Positions 1 to 10,140 of a stretch of DNA of 21,765 bases are shown here, one piece after another. The position numbers and the translations under genes are program-made. Position 1 is the first letter of the stretch; each line of letters opens with the position of its first letter. Source of the DNA: Chara braunii (lineage: Eukaryota > Streptophyta > Charophyceae > Charales > Characeae); the NCBI GenBank assembly GCA_003427395.1, contig BFEA01000536.1:1057169-1078933 (forward strand), in the 5' to 3' direction. Below the pieces are notes generated by a model. That model did no database searches, had not been told where the DNA came from, and saw only the letters and a list, made by a program, of their open reading frames with translations.

Positions 1-2277
1 GGGGGGGGGAGACTGCAGGGAGACCGGAAACGGGTCATCAGGCAGGGGGTGCGGTGTTTGATCAGTTGATGGGGGGGAATGGGTTGACTGCATCTGTGCC
101 CCGGTCTGGTGGGGATGGTATCGGGCGGGCAGGTCGGTCTGAAGTTGGGTACCTGATCCCACATTGAGGCTCACCATGGGCATAGCACCCATTGTTCGGG
201 GAGGTAGGGGCACAGGGAAGCATTCGGGTCGGCGGTAGGACCAGTGATCATCATGCATTGCCTAGTTCTTCCATCTAAGCTTCCCGTTATCGTGCAGCTC
301 GGCCATCTTACAATCGGAGTCTAGCCATATTTTCTGAAAAGCTGGTCTGGCTTTTCTCCTAGACTCCTCGTCCTAGGTTGCTGCCAGTACTTCTACAAGC
401 TTGTTGCAGGCTTTGCTGAGGTTTGCACGAATGACTTCCAGTAAATGTGCCTTGGATTGGTGGAACCCAAAGGCAGCGTCTTGTCGCTCTGCAGAGCATC
501 GTATCCTCTAGATTACCATGAGGACTGCCAATCTCATGTGGCAAATTTTTTTTTGTTGAAAAGGTGTCCAATCTGCTGGCATGTTCCTGCGTTTCCCAAA
601 TAGGATTAATGCAATGTCCCAGTGGAATGCAGAACCTGTAAGCGTGTGCCATATCGCGTTCCACCATTGCCACAATCTAATAGTCATTGGGCACGCGAGT
701 AGGCAGTGTTCGAGATCCGCCCTTCGTGGTTGTGCGTTCGGGCCACAGTAAGCACATATTGGGGAGAGGATCCCGGCCTGCTCGAGGTTTGATCTTGTTG
801 TGATCCAGTCCGGGGTCGGGAGACAGCAGTGAGTTATTTGTCATTGAAGGGCTTGGTGGGAGGTAGGCATGATGTGAGCATATGTGGCCCATGGGATGTG
901 TCGCAGGCTTCCTTCTCTTATCGGAGAGTCCCTTTTCCATCTGTTTTGGACTGCTTTGGTGGATGATTGGAAGGAATGTGCCCTTTTGTAGCCTTCTTTG
1001 ACTGAATACTGCCATACCGGCACAGGATTGGTGCCCTTCCATTCCCACTCGTCCGGGTCAAAGGGTAGTCCCCCAACTGGGGTGGACATTTCGTATGCAT
1101 AATAGCCTGCTTCCTCAGATCCCATTACTCTTATTCGCATCAGCTCCTCTTCTTGTGCCGTGCGATCCACGTCACAGTTTCTTTGAAGGGAGGCCTATCT
1201 TGCCCCCGGTACGTCCGGTTCATATGCCTGCAACTGTACTCTTCCTTGGGTTACTTGCGATATTCTGAAAATGAGCATAGGGATGCCATTTGGGATGGCC
1301 TGTATAACCCAATCCAGTGGACACAACGACGGGCCATTTTGTAGTGTAGCCACCCATTGGGACGGGATCGCTGTCTGCTGTTTCTGCAACTTGGTTTGGC
1401 TTCTTTTTATATATTTGAGTTGAGAGCGCAGCTGGTCAACCGTCTTCCATGTGCCCGCCTGGCTGTCCCACAGGTCACCAAGGGTGTATATGCCATTTCT
1501 CACCCACGTCAACTTGTGGGAGTTAGTTGCGAGGGAAAATGGTTGTCCGTCATTATCGCAGGCGAGCAGATTTCCAAACAGAGGTTGTCGCCATAGCTCC
1601 TGCCATCTCAGCGGGGGGCGCTTCCTGGATGGATCCATCTGTCTCCATAGTCGCAGCATCGAGATCCAAAGGGGGTCATTTTTGAGATCCCATCGTACTC
1701 TGTTACGAGGTGAGTCATCTGTGTTCCGACGCGGGGGTTTCGGCAGCGACCAGGCAACGTTTGTCAGCCATGTAAGGGGATGGACTGGGAGGTCAGGATG
1801 GGATGGGGGGGCCAGGAGTGACAGTTGTATGTACGCCAATTGTTGCCATGGAATATCGTTCGCGAGCAATAGACGAATAATTACTTTAAACATTAATGCT
1901 CTGATCTCATTCCCCGGATCCAATATATTCAGTCCCCCTACCTTTTTTGGTTGTGTGACATATTTCCACGCAACTCTTTTGATGCAATGTGTAAGCTCAT
2001 GGTCATTTCTCCATAGATAAGCGGCCAGTGCTGCACGAAGGTTCACTAGTCGCTTCTCCGGGATCTCCCAGAAGACTGACTTATACCAGATGGTGGCGAG
2101 GACTGCGTTATTTATTGCGAGTGCCCTACCTATGAGCGATGTGTGTAAGCCATCCCATTTGGCTAGTCTTTGTAGTGCAGTCTGAACCAAGGTGTGGCCA
2201 TGATCGTGTGGGGGACCCAGCGCTGTGAGGCGAGTACCCAGAATTCTGATTGCGTCATCATGTGGTTTCCAGGTGAC
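1..2277 (-). pseudogene. RT thumb, zf-RVT-like domain and Pro-rich tail of ORF2, copy A
   Basis: HTSLIGRALAINN and ATIWYKSVFW (about 2140-2075) mark the thumb/connection part, and WKYVTQPKKVGGLNILDP (about 1960-1910) the conserved 'GGLGI' box of plant LINEs. The zinc-binding region follows a TGA at 841-843 as CAYC (about 757-746) with EHCLLACP (about 705-680) and RLWQWW, a C-x2-C / H-x4-C pattern. Beyond it, FGKRRNMPADW leads to a worn tail with TAGs at 508, 373 and 262, then a Pro-rich stretch that stays open to position 1. That open tail could be coding or 3' UTR. Confidence 0.88.
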
Positions 2278-3931
2278 CTACGGCTCTTGCGGGGGAGGGG
2301 TTTCTTGTGGGGATAGCCACCAACCCTCCGTCTTAGTCCCCCAGTTAACTTTCATGTCAGCTGCCACTGCAAACAGTTGAATTGTATTTGTTAGTGCTCT
2401 CAGGGAAGCCGGCGAGGCCTGAAGAAGGACCGTGAGGTCGTCAGCGAAGAGTGACGTTACTGGCATAAGGTGTGGGGGTAGTTCCGGGATATCAATTCGT
2501 TGTATTTCGAGGTTAGACCTTATCATTGCAGCCAGCGCTTCCATTACCAGAACGAAGAGGAGAGGGGCTACCGGGTCACCTTGTCTTACCGACCGCTAGA
2601 GGGCAAACGGGGCGGACAGGTGACCATTAACCATAATATTAGTCTCCGCCGATCTATGCATGATGGATACCCATGTTCTAAATGTCTCACCAAAGTTCAT
2701 TTTCTGCATACAGTCGTCCATGAAGTCCCAGTCAACATGATCATAGGCTTTCTCAAAGTCTATGAACAGGATAGCTGCTTCTTTACGGTGTTGTCTAACA
2801 TATTTTATTGTTTCATTTACCAGCAGCACATTGTCCTGAATGTTTCGTTGAGGCATGAACCCAGTTTGGTCCTGGTATATTAGGTGAGACATGTGTGGCA
2901 GTAGGCGATTGGTAAGTGTTTTGGAAACCATTTTGTATGGTAGGGGGAACAATGTAATTGGCCTATCTTACCTCCCTTTTATCCCCCTTTTTATATATGA
3001 GGGTAGTGATCCCTTGGCTCATCATCCCTCCGAAGGAGCCTTCCCTCCTTACTGCCTGTATGTACGCTGTAATGCTTTCTTGAGAGATTGTCCAGTTTTG
3101 TATTTAGAATTCCTTGGGAAAGGAATCAAGGCCCGTTTTTTTTTCGTCTTCCATTCCCTTCAGGGCCTCCAGCAGCTCGTCTGTGGACAACGGCACATCT
3201 AGCAACTCCCGTTGGTCTGTTGAGAGCATTGCTGGCAGGTGTTGGAGCATTGTCTGTCTGGCTTGTGCCACTCTCTCGGTACCCCACTGAGCAGTTTCTG
3301 AAGCATAGAGTTTTTGGTAGTATTGGGCGGCATAATCTACTATGGTGTATGCGTTTCTTGCATCCGGGAGGGCGGGATTAGAAGGGTGACGAAGTGTGGA
3401 CACCATTACTTGTCTAGCCCTGGCCCTAGCCTTTCTAAAAAACGTTTTGGCCATTGTCCCCTCCGTGTCCTGTTTACGGATACGAGCGTGAATGCCCCAG
3501 GGCTCAGCCTGTGCGTCCAAGTAGGTCTGCAAATGCTCTCTAGCCGTCTGTAGCCTGTCGTAGGTTGTGTCATCCAGTGGTTCCGATTGCAACTTGTTGT
3601 CCCAAGTTTCCAATTCCTTTAGTAAGCTGTCCAGAACTGCTTTGCGGACCAGCGCGTGATTTATTGAAAATTTCCTAATTCGGTCCCTCAGTTGTGCTAC
3701 CCCATCGTTAAACCAGTTCACCACCGAACAACCTATTTCTTTTTGAGTTTCCCAGTACTGCCAAATCTCCTTCACCAAGTCTTTCAAGGATGCGAGTTTA
3801 AGAAGAGATGTATTAAACTTATAGAAACTCGGTCCTTTCTCAATCTGTGGGTGGAAGGAGAGGCCCAACGCTATCCCCCGATGGTCAAAAGATTTGCACG
3901 CGCTGAAAGGCATAATTGCGGACACCATCAA
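2278..3931 (-). pseudogene. Linker and reverse transcriptase domain of ORF2, copy A
   Basis: The linker (3931-3104) is a helical region typical between endonuclease and RT; it ends at FPKEF and a TAA. The RT then shows TLIYKKGD (about 3010-2985), a frameshift near 2967 inside the RPITL box, and QTGF with RNIQDN at about 2870-2830. Motif A (LFIDFEKAYDHVDW) lies at about 2770-2725, and RQGDP follows just after the TAG at 2596-2598. The catalytic FADD box is at 2437-2448, with VNWGTKTEGWW after it. All catalytic aspartates that I can locate are present, so this copy was lost through stops and frame breaks, not through the active site. TAG 2278-2280 ends the segment. Confidence 0.93.
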
Positions 3932-3958
3932 TGTTCCTACCAGCTCTTCTGAGATAAG

Positions 3959-4765
3959 TCATAGGTCTATTCTTGAGTTAGATACACCAGCTGCACCTTT
4001 GGATCGTACACAAGTGTACGCCTTTTTAGTGGGGTACAGCATCCTGTAGGAGTCCTTCAATTGTAGAGCGGCCATGAAGCTGGCCAGCATATCCACGTCC
4101 GGGGCCCATCTGTGTTGGGTCTGGGACTGTCCTTGCGGGCCAGTTGATGCTCTTCTATCCAGCAGAGGATCATGCGTTATATTGAAGTCCCCAGCGATGA
4201 TGAGGGGAGGGCCCGTCGGTAGCCATTGTTGAAGTTGAAGCAGGAAGTCTACTCTATCGAGAGGGTCATTCGGGCCATAGATGCTGGCAATAACTATCTC
4301 CTCTTCCCCCAACAAGGCTCTCAAATACACCCATCGGCCTTCATGCTGATCATACTCATGTGCCAGGGGGGTCAATCTCGAGGAGGGTGGGATCCATATA
4401 GCCACCCCTGTAGAAGCCCCAGATTTTGNTGGAGCTGANAAGGACCCGTATGGCCACACCCACTTCTCTTTAGCTTTATGGGCAGGAGTGTGGGTGAGAT
4501 GCGTTTCTTGTACACATATTACATCTGGCCATGTGTCTGTCCCATCCGTTTTAAACATCCTCCAAATTGCGTTTTTCTTCTCCTGGGAAGCTTGTGCCAG
4601 ACCGTTTAGATTTAGAGCTCTGATATCAAGGTCGGCCCTGGCTATCCTACGTGCCCACTCCGGCGGGCGCCTTATTGAGGGGGGGGCGTCCAGATCTGGA
4701 GGCGGCACAGGTGGGGGGGACGGCGGCGGCGGTTTGAAAATCACACAGTCCATATGGGTGGTCAT
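3959..4765 (-). pseudogene. APE-type endonuclease domain of ORF2, copy A
   Basis: All main motifs of the exonuclease-endonuclease-phosphatase fold used by L1-type LINEs can be read. They are LNLNG (residues 51-55), the metal-binding glutamate in CVQETHL (about 84-90), YGPND (163-167), AGDFN (191-195) and SRIDL at the domain end. The final catalytic histidine lies past a TGA at 3959-3961 as FDHRG at about 3885. A run of prolines (residues 12-23) precedes the domain. Two single ambiguous bases (4429, 4439) fall inside it. Apart from the stop and these two positions, the domain looks well kept. Confidence 0.92.
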
Positions 4766-4802
4766 TTAGATGCTTCTGGGTTTTTCCAACTGAACTACCC
4801 GT

Positions 4803-7121
4803 TCATGCGGCTGTTAGCAGCGAGCAGGTTCTTTCTTGCAGCCTCCGGGCATGGGGTGTGTTGCACAGACTGAGGGCTGCCGGTTCTTCTTCAAAGTCGT
4901 CTTCTGATTCCGACGCCTCAAAATTTCCTGATTGCTCGCTAAGATTATCGATGTCCCGTTCGTCATCTGTCAAAAGGTCCGTTACCAGCAGTGCCAGCGG
5001 GTTTTTCAGGGGTTGTTGTTGCTGCTCCCCACCTGACTGGACCAGCATGTTAGCCAGGGGCCTTGGCAAGTGAGGGGGCATCAGTTGTGCCATTTGTTTG
5101 GTTTGGGTACCGTTGTGGAGGACAACCCTTATGTCCTTCACGAGCACCAATGGCCAGAACTGGTCATCATCTGTGCGTAAGCCGGGCGCTCCGTCTAAAC
5201 TCCCTTGAGAGGGTCGTTGCTGCGGGGAGGTGTATCCAGATGTTTTATGGAGTAGCTCTTCAAGCAGGTTTGTTACTGCGGTGATAATAGCTCTCGCCAC
5301 CAGGGTCCAGTCAATATCCTCTTTCTTCACATATTGGTTTACCGCCTGTTTTATCGTTTGCTTGGCCAGGATCCTCCTCCGGATTCTTTCCCAATGGAGG
5401 GGGGGGATAATTTCGCATATGGACATTTGTGATGGGGCCAACGAATTTTGCAGGACCCAATTTGTTATTTCTTTGAGGTGCGCACACACAGTCTTTTCCC
5501 GAATCAGCTATTGTCGAGCAGGTAGTGTAGACGGTCCGTCGTTTTCAGGTCGTGCACTGTCTTCACCGGTTTCCGTATCCAGCTGGGGTGATTCCATCAC
5601 TTGGTCGAATGTTGGGTGCACTCCATCATTATTTTGGGGGGCGGGCAGGTGTTGATGCCTCCCCCCCTGGCCCATGCAGTCTTCCTGTTGCTGGCCCAAC
5701 TCCATTTCGTGGTCCCGGTCCGGGTGGATGCCCTCTTGGGGATGGATGGTTGTTGGCCTTTGCCCATTCTGCTGTCCCAGCGTTAATTGAGCATGTGGCG
5801 GGTGTGGTCCCATTGTTGCTTCCGCATTGCTCTGATTGAGGTACATATGCAAGTCCAGCATGTGTGGGCAGTGCAGCTTTGTTTGCCAGTACTGTTTTTC
5901 TAGCTGCATATGTTGGTGTTCTAGCTGGTGCAGCCTTCCAAGTGCTTCTGTCTGCTTATATACATTGTGCTGGACACCAGTGAGCTGCTGTAGGATATTA
6001 TATGGTTCCACCTGACCCGTTTCTACCCCGCGAAGAGACTTGTCACACTGTTCCTGGGTCATCAGGTTTTGGGGCCATTCCTGTTGTTGTTGTTGTTGTG
6101 TTTGCAGCACCGCTACTTGCTGAGATGCCAAACAGTGAAAGATTGCCTTCTGTTCCGTTGACAAAGCTGCTTCCAGGTTGTGTTCCGACTCCCAGTCTGT
6201 TTCGGAATCTGACGAAACATCGTGTATAGGGACATCAAACTGAGGCAGTTTTGTTTGTGTCGCCAATCTTTGGGCTATTGCCTCTTGCAACTCTGCTTCT
6301 GCTTGTTCTTGCTCCATCAACAAGAAAGACCTGTACTCCAGTGTGCCTCTTATCGGTTCCCCCCTCCCACCTTGCTGTAAGTCTGTAGCTTCCGGGTCCA
6401 AGTTCGTGTGAGGGGATGCGTCTGCGGTCATTTGCTGGGTTTGCTGTGGTGGTTGCACTTGCTGTTGCTGGTCACTGGGGCTGCCCTGCTGGCAGAGGGC
6501 AGCCTGTTCGGGAGTGTGCTGTTGACCTATGGATGGATCCGGGTCAGGAGGGTGAGGTAGCTGCCTGGTAGTCCTAGGCGTCAGTCCTTNCACTGACCCA
6601 ATGAAAGCCACTGGTTTCATCCCAGGGCCCAGAAGTGGCTGGGGAGCTGGGGCCTGGGGGGGGGGGGCAGATGGGAGGAGGTCCCTCAGACCCTTTGCAA
6701 TGTTTTGCAGGTGTTCATATTTGAATAGTTTATTTAGCCCTTTGAGCTGGCCCCTCTGAAGCCCGGGAAGGCGTTTTGTTAGCGAGGGCATCTTTGGGGG
6801 GCGGCCACTAGGAACAATAGGAACAATAGGCGTCATTTGGATGGGCCGTGGTTGATTGGCAGTCTTCACCTGTGTTCGCGTTACGGTCCCAGTTTTTTGG
6901 GCGGGCTGTATCTGGCCAGTTGCGCCTTCTACCACGAGAGTTGTTACCAGCGTTTTTGTTTCATCCCCGCTTTCGTTCTGTTCCCTGTTTGACTGCCCCT
7001 GAAAGACGCTGATTGTTGTTGTTTGATCCTTCGGATAGCCAGGCTGGTGTCTTTGTGACCGCAAAACGCATTGCTCCTTTTGTTTTTTTTTTTTGCAGCG
7101 GGGGAAGACTCTGTGGAGCAT
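4803..7121 (-). pseudogene. LINE copy A ORF1, C-terminal Gln/Pro-rich part
   Basis: One minus-strand frame runs from about 7121 to the TGA at 4803-4805, broken only by a TAG at 5508-5510. It joins the repeat domain through a 12-nt poly(T) (7083-7094; poly-A in the coding strand), where the frame changes. Content: a basic stretch (KRLPGLQRGQLKGLNKLF) near 6750, Pro/Gln-rich low complexity at 6680-6420, and a likely coiled coil at about 6325-6240. An acidic Ser/Asp patch follows at 6183-6215, then six glutamines at 6081-6098, a second Gln/Leu/His-rich helical stretch at 6050-5850, and a strongly acidic C-terminus at about 4985-4870. No enzyme motif is visible. It looks like a structural extension of the LINE ORF1 protein, since it ends just before ORF2 and has the same decay state. 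It could instead be a separate extra ORF. Confidence 0.65.
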
Positions 7122-7239
7122 CGTCTGCTCCTATCAGTTCCTGCTGGTCATTGATTGGCAATTCCGCCCCTGGCTGGCCCCGGGTTCCAACTGCATACCT
7201 GAAAGCTAAGGTCACCGTTTCCGTGGTCAGGTCATTTAC

Positions 7240-7880
7240 AGTCTCTTCCGACTGAATTCTCAGGGCTTCCCCTTTTGCTACGTCTTTACATGTAGCCGAC
7301 CACCGTACCACAATCCCTGGAATTGGCGCCTCCCCTTCTCTCTGTCCGTTTAGCGTTTCTCCCGACTGAGATTGTGGGGCATCCCCCACTGCTGTGTCTG
7401 TCAAGGTGGCTGACCGCCGTACCACAATCCTTGGTAGTGGCGCCTTTTCACCAGCCTGTCCCTTGCTTCCTGTCGTGTCCTCCGTGGATGTGGCTATGGA
7501 TTCAGTGGCCTGCCCGTATGGGGGTGGGGAAGTCTCTTCCATCCGTGTTAGTGGGGTTGGCCCCTTTGCCAAGTCTGTAGAGGTAGCTGGTAACCCCACC
7601 ACAATTTCGTCCCCCCGCACCTCTCCTGTAGTGACCAGCAGCCCGGGAGGTGAGGGAGTCTCTTCCAACTGCGTTTGTGGGGTTGGCCCCTTCGCCAAAT
7701 CTGTAGTGGTGGCTGGTAGCCCCACCACTATCTCATCCACCAGCACCTCTCCTATTGTGGTCGGCAGTCCTACCACTAGAGCCTCCACCATCTTTTCTCC
7801 CGTCGTGACTCGGGCCCGGTCTCCCCCCCCATCCCCTGATCCGTGGACAGGTTGTCTTCCTCCAGTTGTCGCCCCGGGGT
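7240..7880 (-). repeat. Diverged tandem repeats coding for a repeated domain in ORF1
   Basis: The minus-strand frame that ends at 6961 carries a repeated protein motif of the form IVVxxxATxxDxAxG, followed by an EET or GET box. Clear copies begin at about 7731 (IVVGLPATTTDLAKG), 7605 (IVVGLPATSTDLAKG), 7428 (IVVRRSATLTDTAVG) and 7314 (IVVRWSATCKDVAKG). A worn half-copy (LVVGLPTT) begins at about 7779, and its upstream part (RQLEED) lies in another frame beyond a C8 run at 7823-7830. Spacing is uneven: 42, 59 and 38 codons. The two most similar copies share 13 of the 15 residues quoted and are also alike in DNA, which points to recent unequal exchange or slippage. I do not recognise the repeat as a known domain. 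Confidence 0.85.
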
Positions 7881-9535
7881 CGGTTGATGTTGAGGGAGCT
7901 TGTCTGTAACAGGTTTCCTTGCCATGAGTTTCGTTTTAGCAGCTTTCTTCTGCATATAGACTGCCTCTTGGTGACCTTGGTCCGGCCGCTGCAAGGCAAG
8001 AGACTGAGGTTGATTCTCTTGATCCTCCGGTAGATGTTTGTGGGTGTCGTCTCGTCCCCTGATTTCTCGACAGTGCTTTCTAATCAGTGGAGAGTTGCCC
8101 TCATCGTCTTCCTCGTCATCAGACAGGACAACGTTTGTCCGTGTTGCAATTTGCAGAGGGGCCGAGGACCTCTGGTCATGCGCAGGGTAACCCGACGAAT
8201 TGGTTGTCTGCCCAGTTGTCGGGTTTGGACAGGTTGCCGGCTGTTTTTGTGCCGGGCCGCCTTCAACGACGGGAGGGGAGGGGGGGGTGTCCCGTGGCCT
8301 GCGCACAACTTGGGCAGAGGTCTGGGGAGTTTTCTCCGGTTGTCCTTTTCCTCTCCAAATCCAGCAGCCTGGCTTGTCCTCTGTCTAGACGACGAATGTC
8401 CAGCCATTCAGTGCCTCTTCCTTTGGGAGCCATGTTCGGGGTTGGTTGCGGTGAGGGATGACAATGCCTCTAGGGGACTTTCTTCTGGATTTCGGGCAAC
8501 TTGTCTCCGTGCACAGATGACCCTTTCCTTGCATACATAGCACCACGGGTCCTGACTGTGGCTCACAGGTATAGCAATGGACTTATCCCCGTAGATGTAG
8601 TTCCAGGCGTCGAACAGGGGAAAGGCCTGTGTACTGTCCCATTCAACAGCCACCAAGAGGGTATCATCCCGCTTCTCGAGGAAGGATGGCAGTTCATTCA
8701 CAAACCCCTTTACCGGAGCAAAAGTTTGCAGATCTTGGATTATTGCCCCTTGCACCGCCAAGGGGGCATGACGAAATTCGACCCAGAAGTTGCTTTCCAT
8801 AATCTGCTGTCTGCGGTCGTCGGTTGTGAATGGTTCAATTGGTCGCCATCTTTGTACCTGTACTGGCTGCCCCCTGAACCTAAGGTTCTTGAGATTAAGT
8901 AGGTTGGCGTGGTCTCTTGGGTAGAGGGCTATGACAGTGATAGTAGCAATCCCGACCGATTCTATAAGGAAATGGCCCTCCACTTCCCTGGCGGATAATT
9001 TGAAGGACCCAATAATGGTTGTCACCCATTTGATTCTGTCATTCATTGCCAACTGTGCCAGGGCCTCCGGAAAGTGGAATTGGACGGCATGCGTCGAGTA
9101 AATTATGTTTCTTGTCGCCACCTCATGCGGCGGGAACTTGTATATCGGTTGTATATATCCATCCACTTCCTGGTGCATCTTCTCCGGCTTGACGTGTAAC
9201 TTCTGGATGAAATGACTCCGGGTGGGGTGAATCGAGCTGAGGGCGAGCAAGTTGGTGATCGGCTGCTGAGGAGGTGGAGCCAGCAGCGATCCCAAGGAAG
9301 GGAGGGAAGAGGAGGAGTCGGGGGACTGGCCTTGACCTCCAATTCCCCCGTCCTTCTCAGGGGGCGATCCCTTAAGTGTTGCTACCCATGTTCGATGTTG
9401 TGTTTGCAGGGGGTTATCAGTCGGGTATGGGGGAGACATGGCCCGACTTTGGGATTGCCTCCTTTCGTCTTTGCTTGGTTTTGTTACACCTGCCTGGGAT
9501 GGCAGAGGTGCAACTATGGGGCGCCATTGTGACAT
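7776..9535 (-). pseudogene. LINE copy A ORF1, N-terminal gag-like part with zinc knuckle
   Basis: This is the first part of a LINE ORF1, the RNA-binding protein that coats the transcript. Candidate starts are ATG at 9533-9535 or 9437-9439; the frame is open further up to 9712 but only from a GTG. A Ser/Pro-rich leader (about 9400-9220) precedes a region at about 9070-8560 that resembles the DUF4283 / RRM-like domain of plant LINE gag proteins, with the RGQPVQVQRWRP and FWVEFRHAPL segments. Next comes WCYVC, the first two cysteines of a zinc knuckle. A frameshift at about 8521 moves the rest of the knuckle (a GH and later cysteines) into a second frame. That frame has a TAG at 8385-8387, an acidic patch at 8097-8123 (SDDEEDDEG) and then a Gln/Pro-rich stretch, ending at 7776. 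The LINE ORF1 identity is a judgement from layout and motifs; the exact domain family is less certain. Confidence 0.75.
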
Positions 9536-9645
9536 GCAAGGGGCGGTCCTATATCTCGCTCTGTAAGCATCCGGTTGCGGCCAAATAAGAGTTGGGTGAT
9601 GCTGCCATTTTTTGTGGAAGGGAAGATTCTGATAAGCAAACAAAA

Positions 9646-9906
9646 CATTAAAAATCGTCAAAGATGGGGTGTCAAAACGTGCTCGCCAACTCACTATTTT
9701 ATTTTTTTTCACTTTTAACTTTTTGTTTTCACATTATTTCGGGGCCTAAACAATTTTATTATTTTTTGAAAACTTTTTAACGAGTTATTGATTATGTAAA
9801 CTACATATCTGTAAATTAACAGGGCATTTTTTAATGCCAAAAAATAATTAAAAATGGGCAAAGATGGCGGTGTCGAAAAGGTGCTGGCACACTCACTCAT
9901 TTTAAT
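9646..9906. repeat. Duplicated 55-60 bp block at the 5' edge of LINE copy A
   Basis: Block 1 (about 9646-9700) and block 2 (about 9845-9906) share the pattern TAAAAAT..GCAAAGATGG.GGTGTC.AAA..GTGCT, followed by CTCACT and a T-rich tail, at roughly three quarters identity by eye. They lie about 199 bp apart in direct orientation, and the DNA between and after them is AT-rich without a clear gene. They may be worn 5'-UTR monomers of the LINE or a local duplication that predates it. Confidence 0.6.
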
Positions 9907-10058
9907 TCTCTTTTTATTTTTTCTTATTTTTATGAAATTTTATCATAGTGGTTATTTTCTGTATTGGATTTTTAATTCAAATTTCGTAAAGAATTTGGAT
10001 GTAGTGCCCAGGCAAACGTTGTTTAGTTTATTTGTCTCCATAACATAGTTTTTTTTTT
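9907..10058. other. AT-rich intergenic DNA, no gene seen
   Basis: Low-complexity AT-rich sequence with short open frames only. Nothing recognisable. It ends in a poly(T) that runs into the assembly gap. Confidence 0.6.
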
Positions 10059-10133
10059 NNNNNNNNNNNNNNNNNNNNNNNNNNNNNNNNNNNNNNNNNN
10101 NNNNNNNNNNNNNNNNNNNNNNNNNNNNNNNNN
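10059..10133. other. Assembly gap (75 N)
   Basis: A run of 75 N with poly(T) on both sides (10 T to the left, 7 T to the right). The assembler probably failed in a long homopolymer, so true length and content are unknown. Confidence 0.98.
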
Positions 10134-10140
10134 TTTTTTT

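Larger units (their letters stand above)
1..4765 (-). pseudogene. LINE copy A ORF2 (endonuclease-RT polyprotein), broken
   Basis: The frame starts at ATG 4763-4765, 37 nt after the ORF1 stop, and encodes the LINE replication protein. That protein nicks target DNA, primes on the 3' end and copies the element RNA. Order in protein: Pro-rich leader, APE endonuclease, linker, RT, thumb/connection, zf-RVT-like domain, Pro-rich tail. Stops in the ancestral frame: TGA 3959-3961, TAA 3104-3106, TAG 2596-2598, TAG 2278-2280, TAG 1195-1197, TGA 841-843, TAG 508-510, TAG 373-375 and TAG 262-264. One frameshift lies near 2967; all codons from there down to position 1 keep one phase. The frame is open at the window edge, so its true C-terminus is not seen. 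Confidence 0.93.
1..9700 (-). mobile_element. Decayed L1-like non-LTR retrotransposon, copy A
   Basis: Seen: on the minus strand an ORF1 (gag-like, zinc knuckle) is followed after 37 nt by an ORF2 with endonuclease, reverse transcriptase and zf-RVT-like parts, the order used by plant L1-type LINEs. The reading frames are broken by at least eleven stops and several frameshifts, so the copy is dead. The 3' end is not in the window, because the ORF2 frame is still open at position 1. The 5' end is not sharply defined. It probably lies near 9600-9710, where GC-richer ORF1 sequence gives way to AT-rich DNA. No target-site duplication can be tested because the 3' end is missing. The class is certain; the exact 5' boundary is a guess. 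Confidence 0.93.

Noticed and set aside
1451-2020. 189-codon plus-strand open frame
   Set aside because: It is antisense to the well-supported LINE ORF2 C-terminal region and has no recognisable motif.
7394-7909. 171-codon plus-strand frame with repeated PTTISSP-type motifs
   Set aside because: Antisense shadow of the ORF1 tandem repeats; the minus-strand frame joins a LINE protein.
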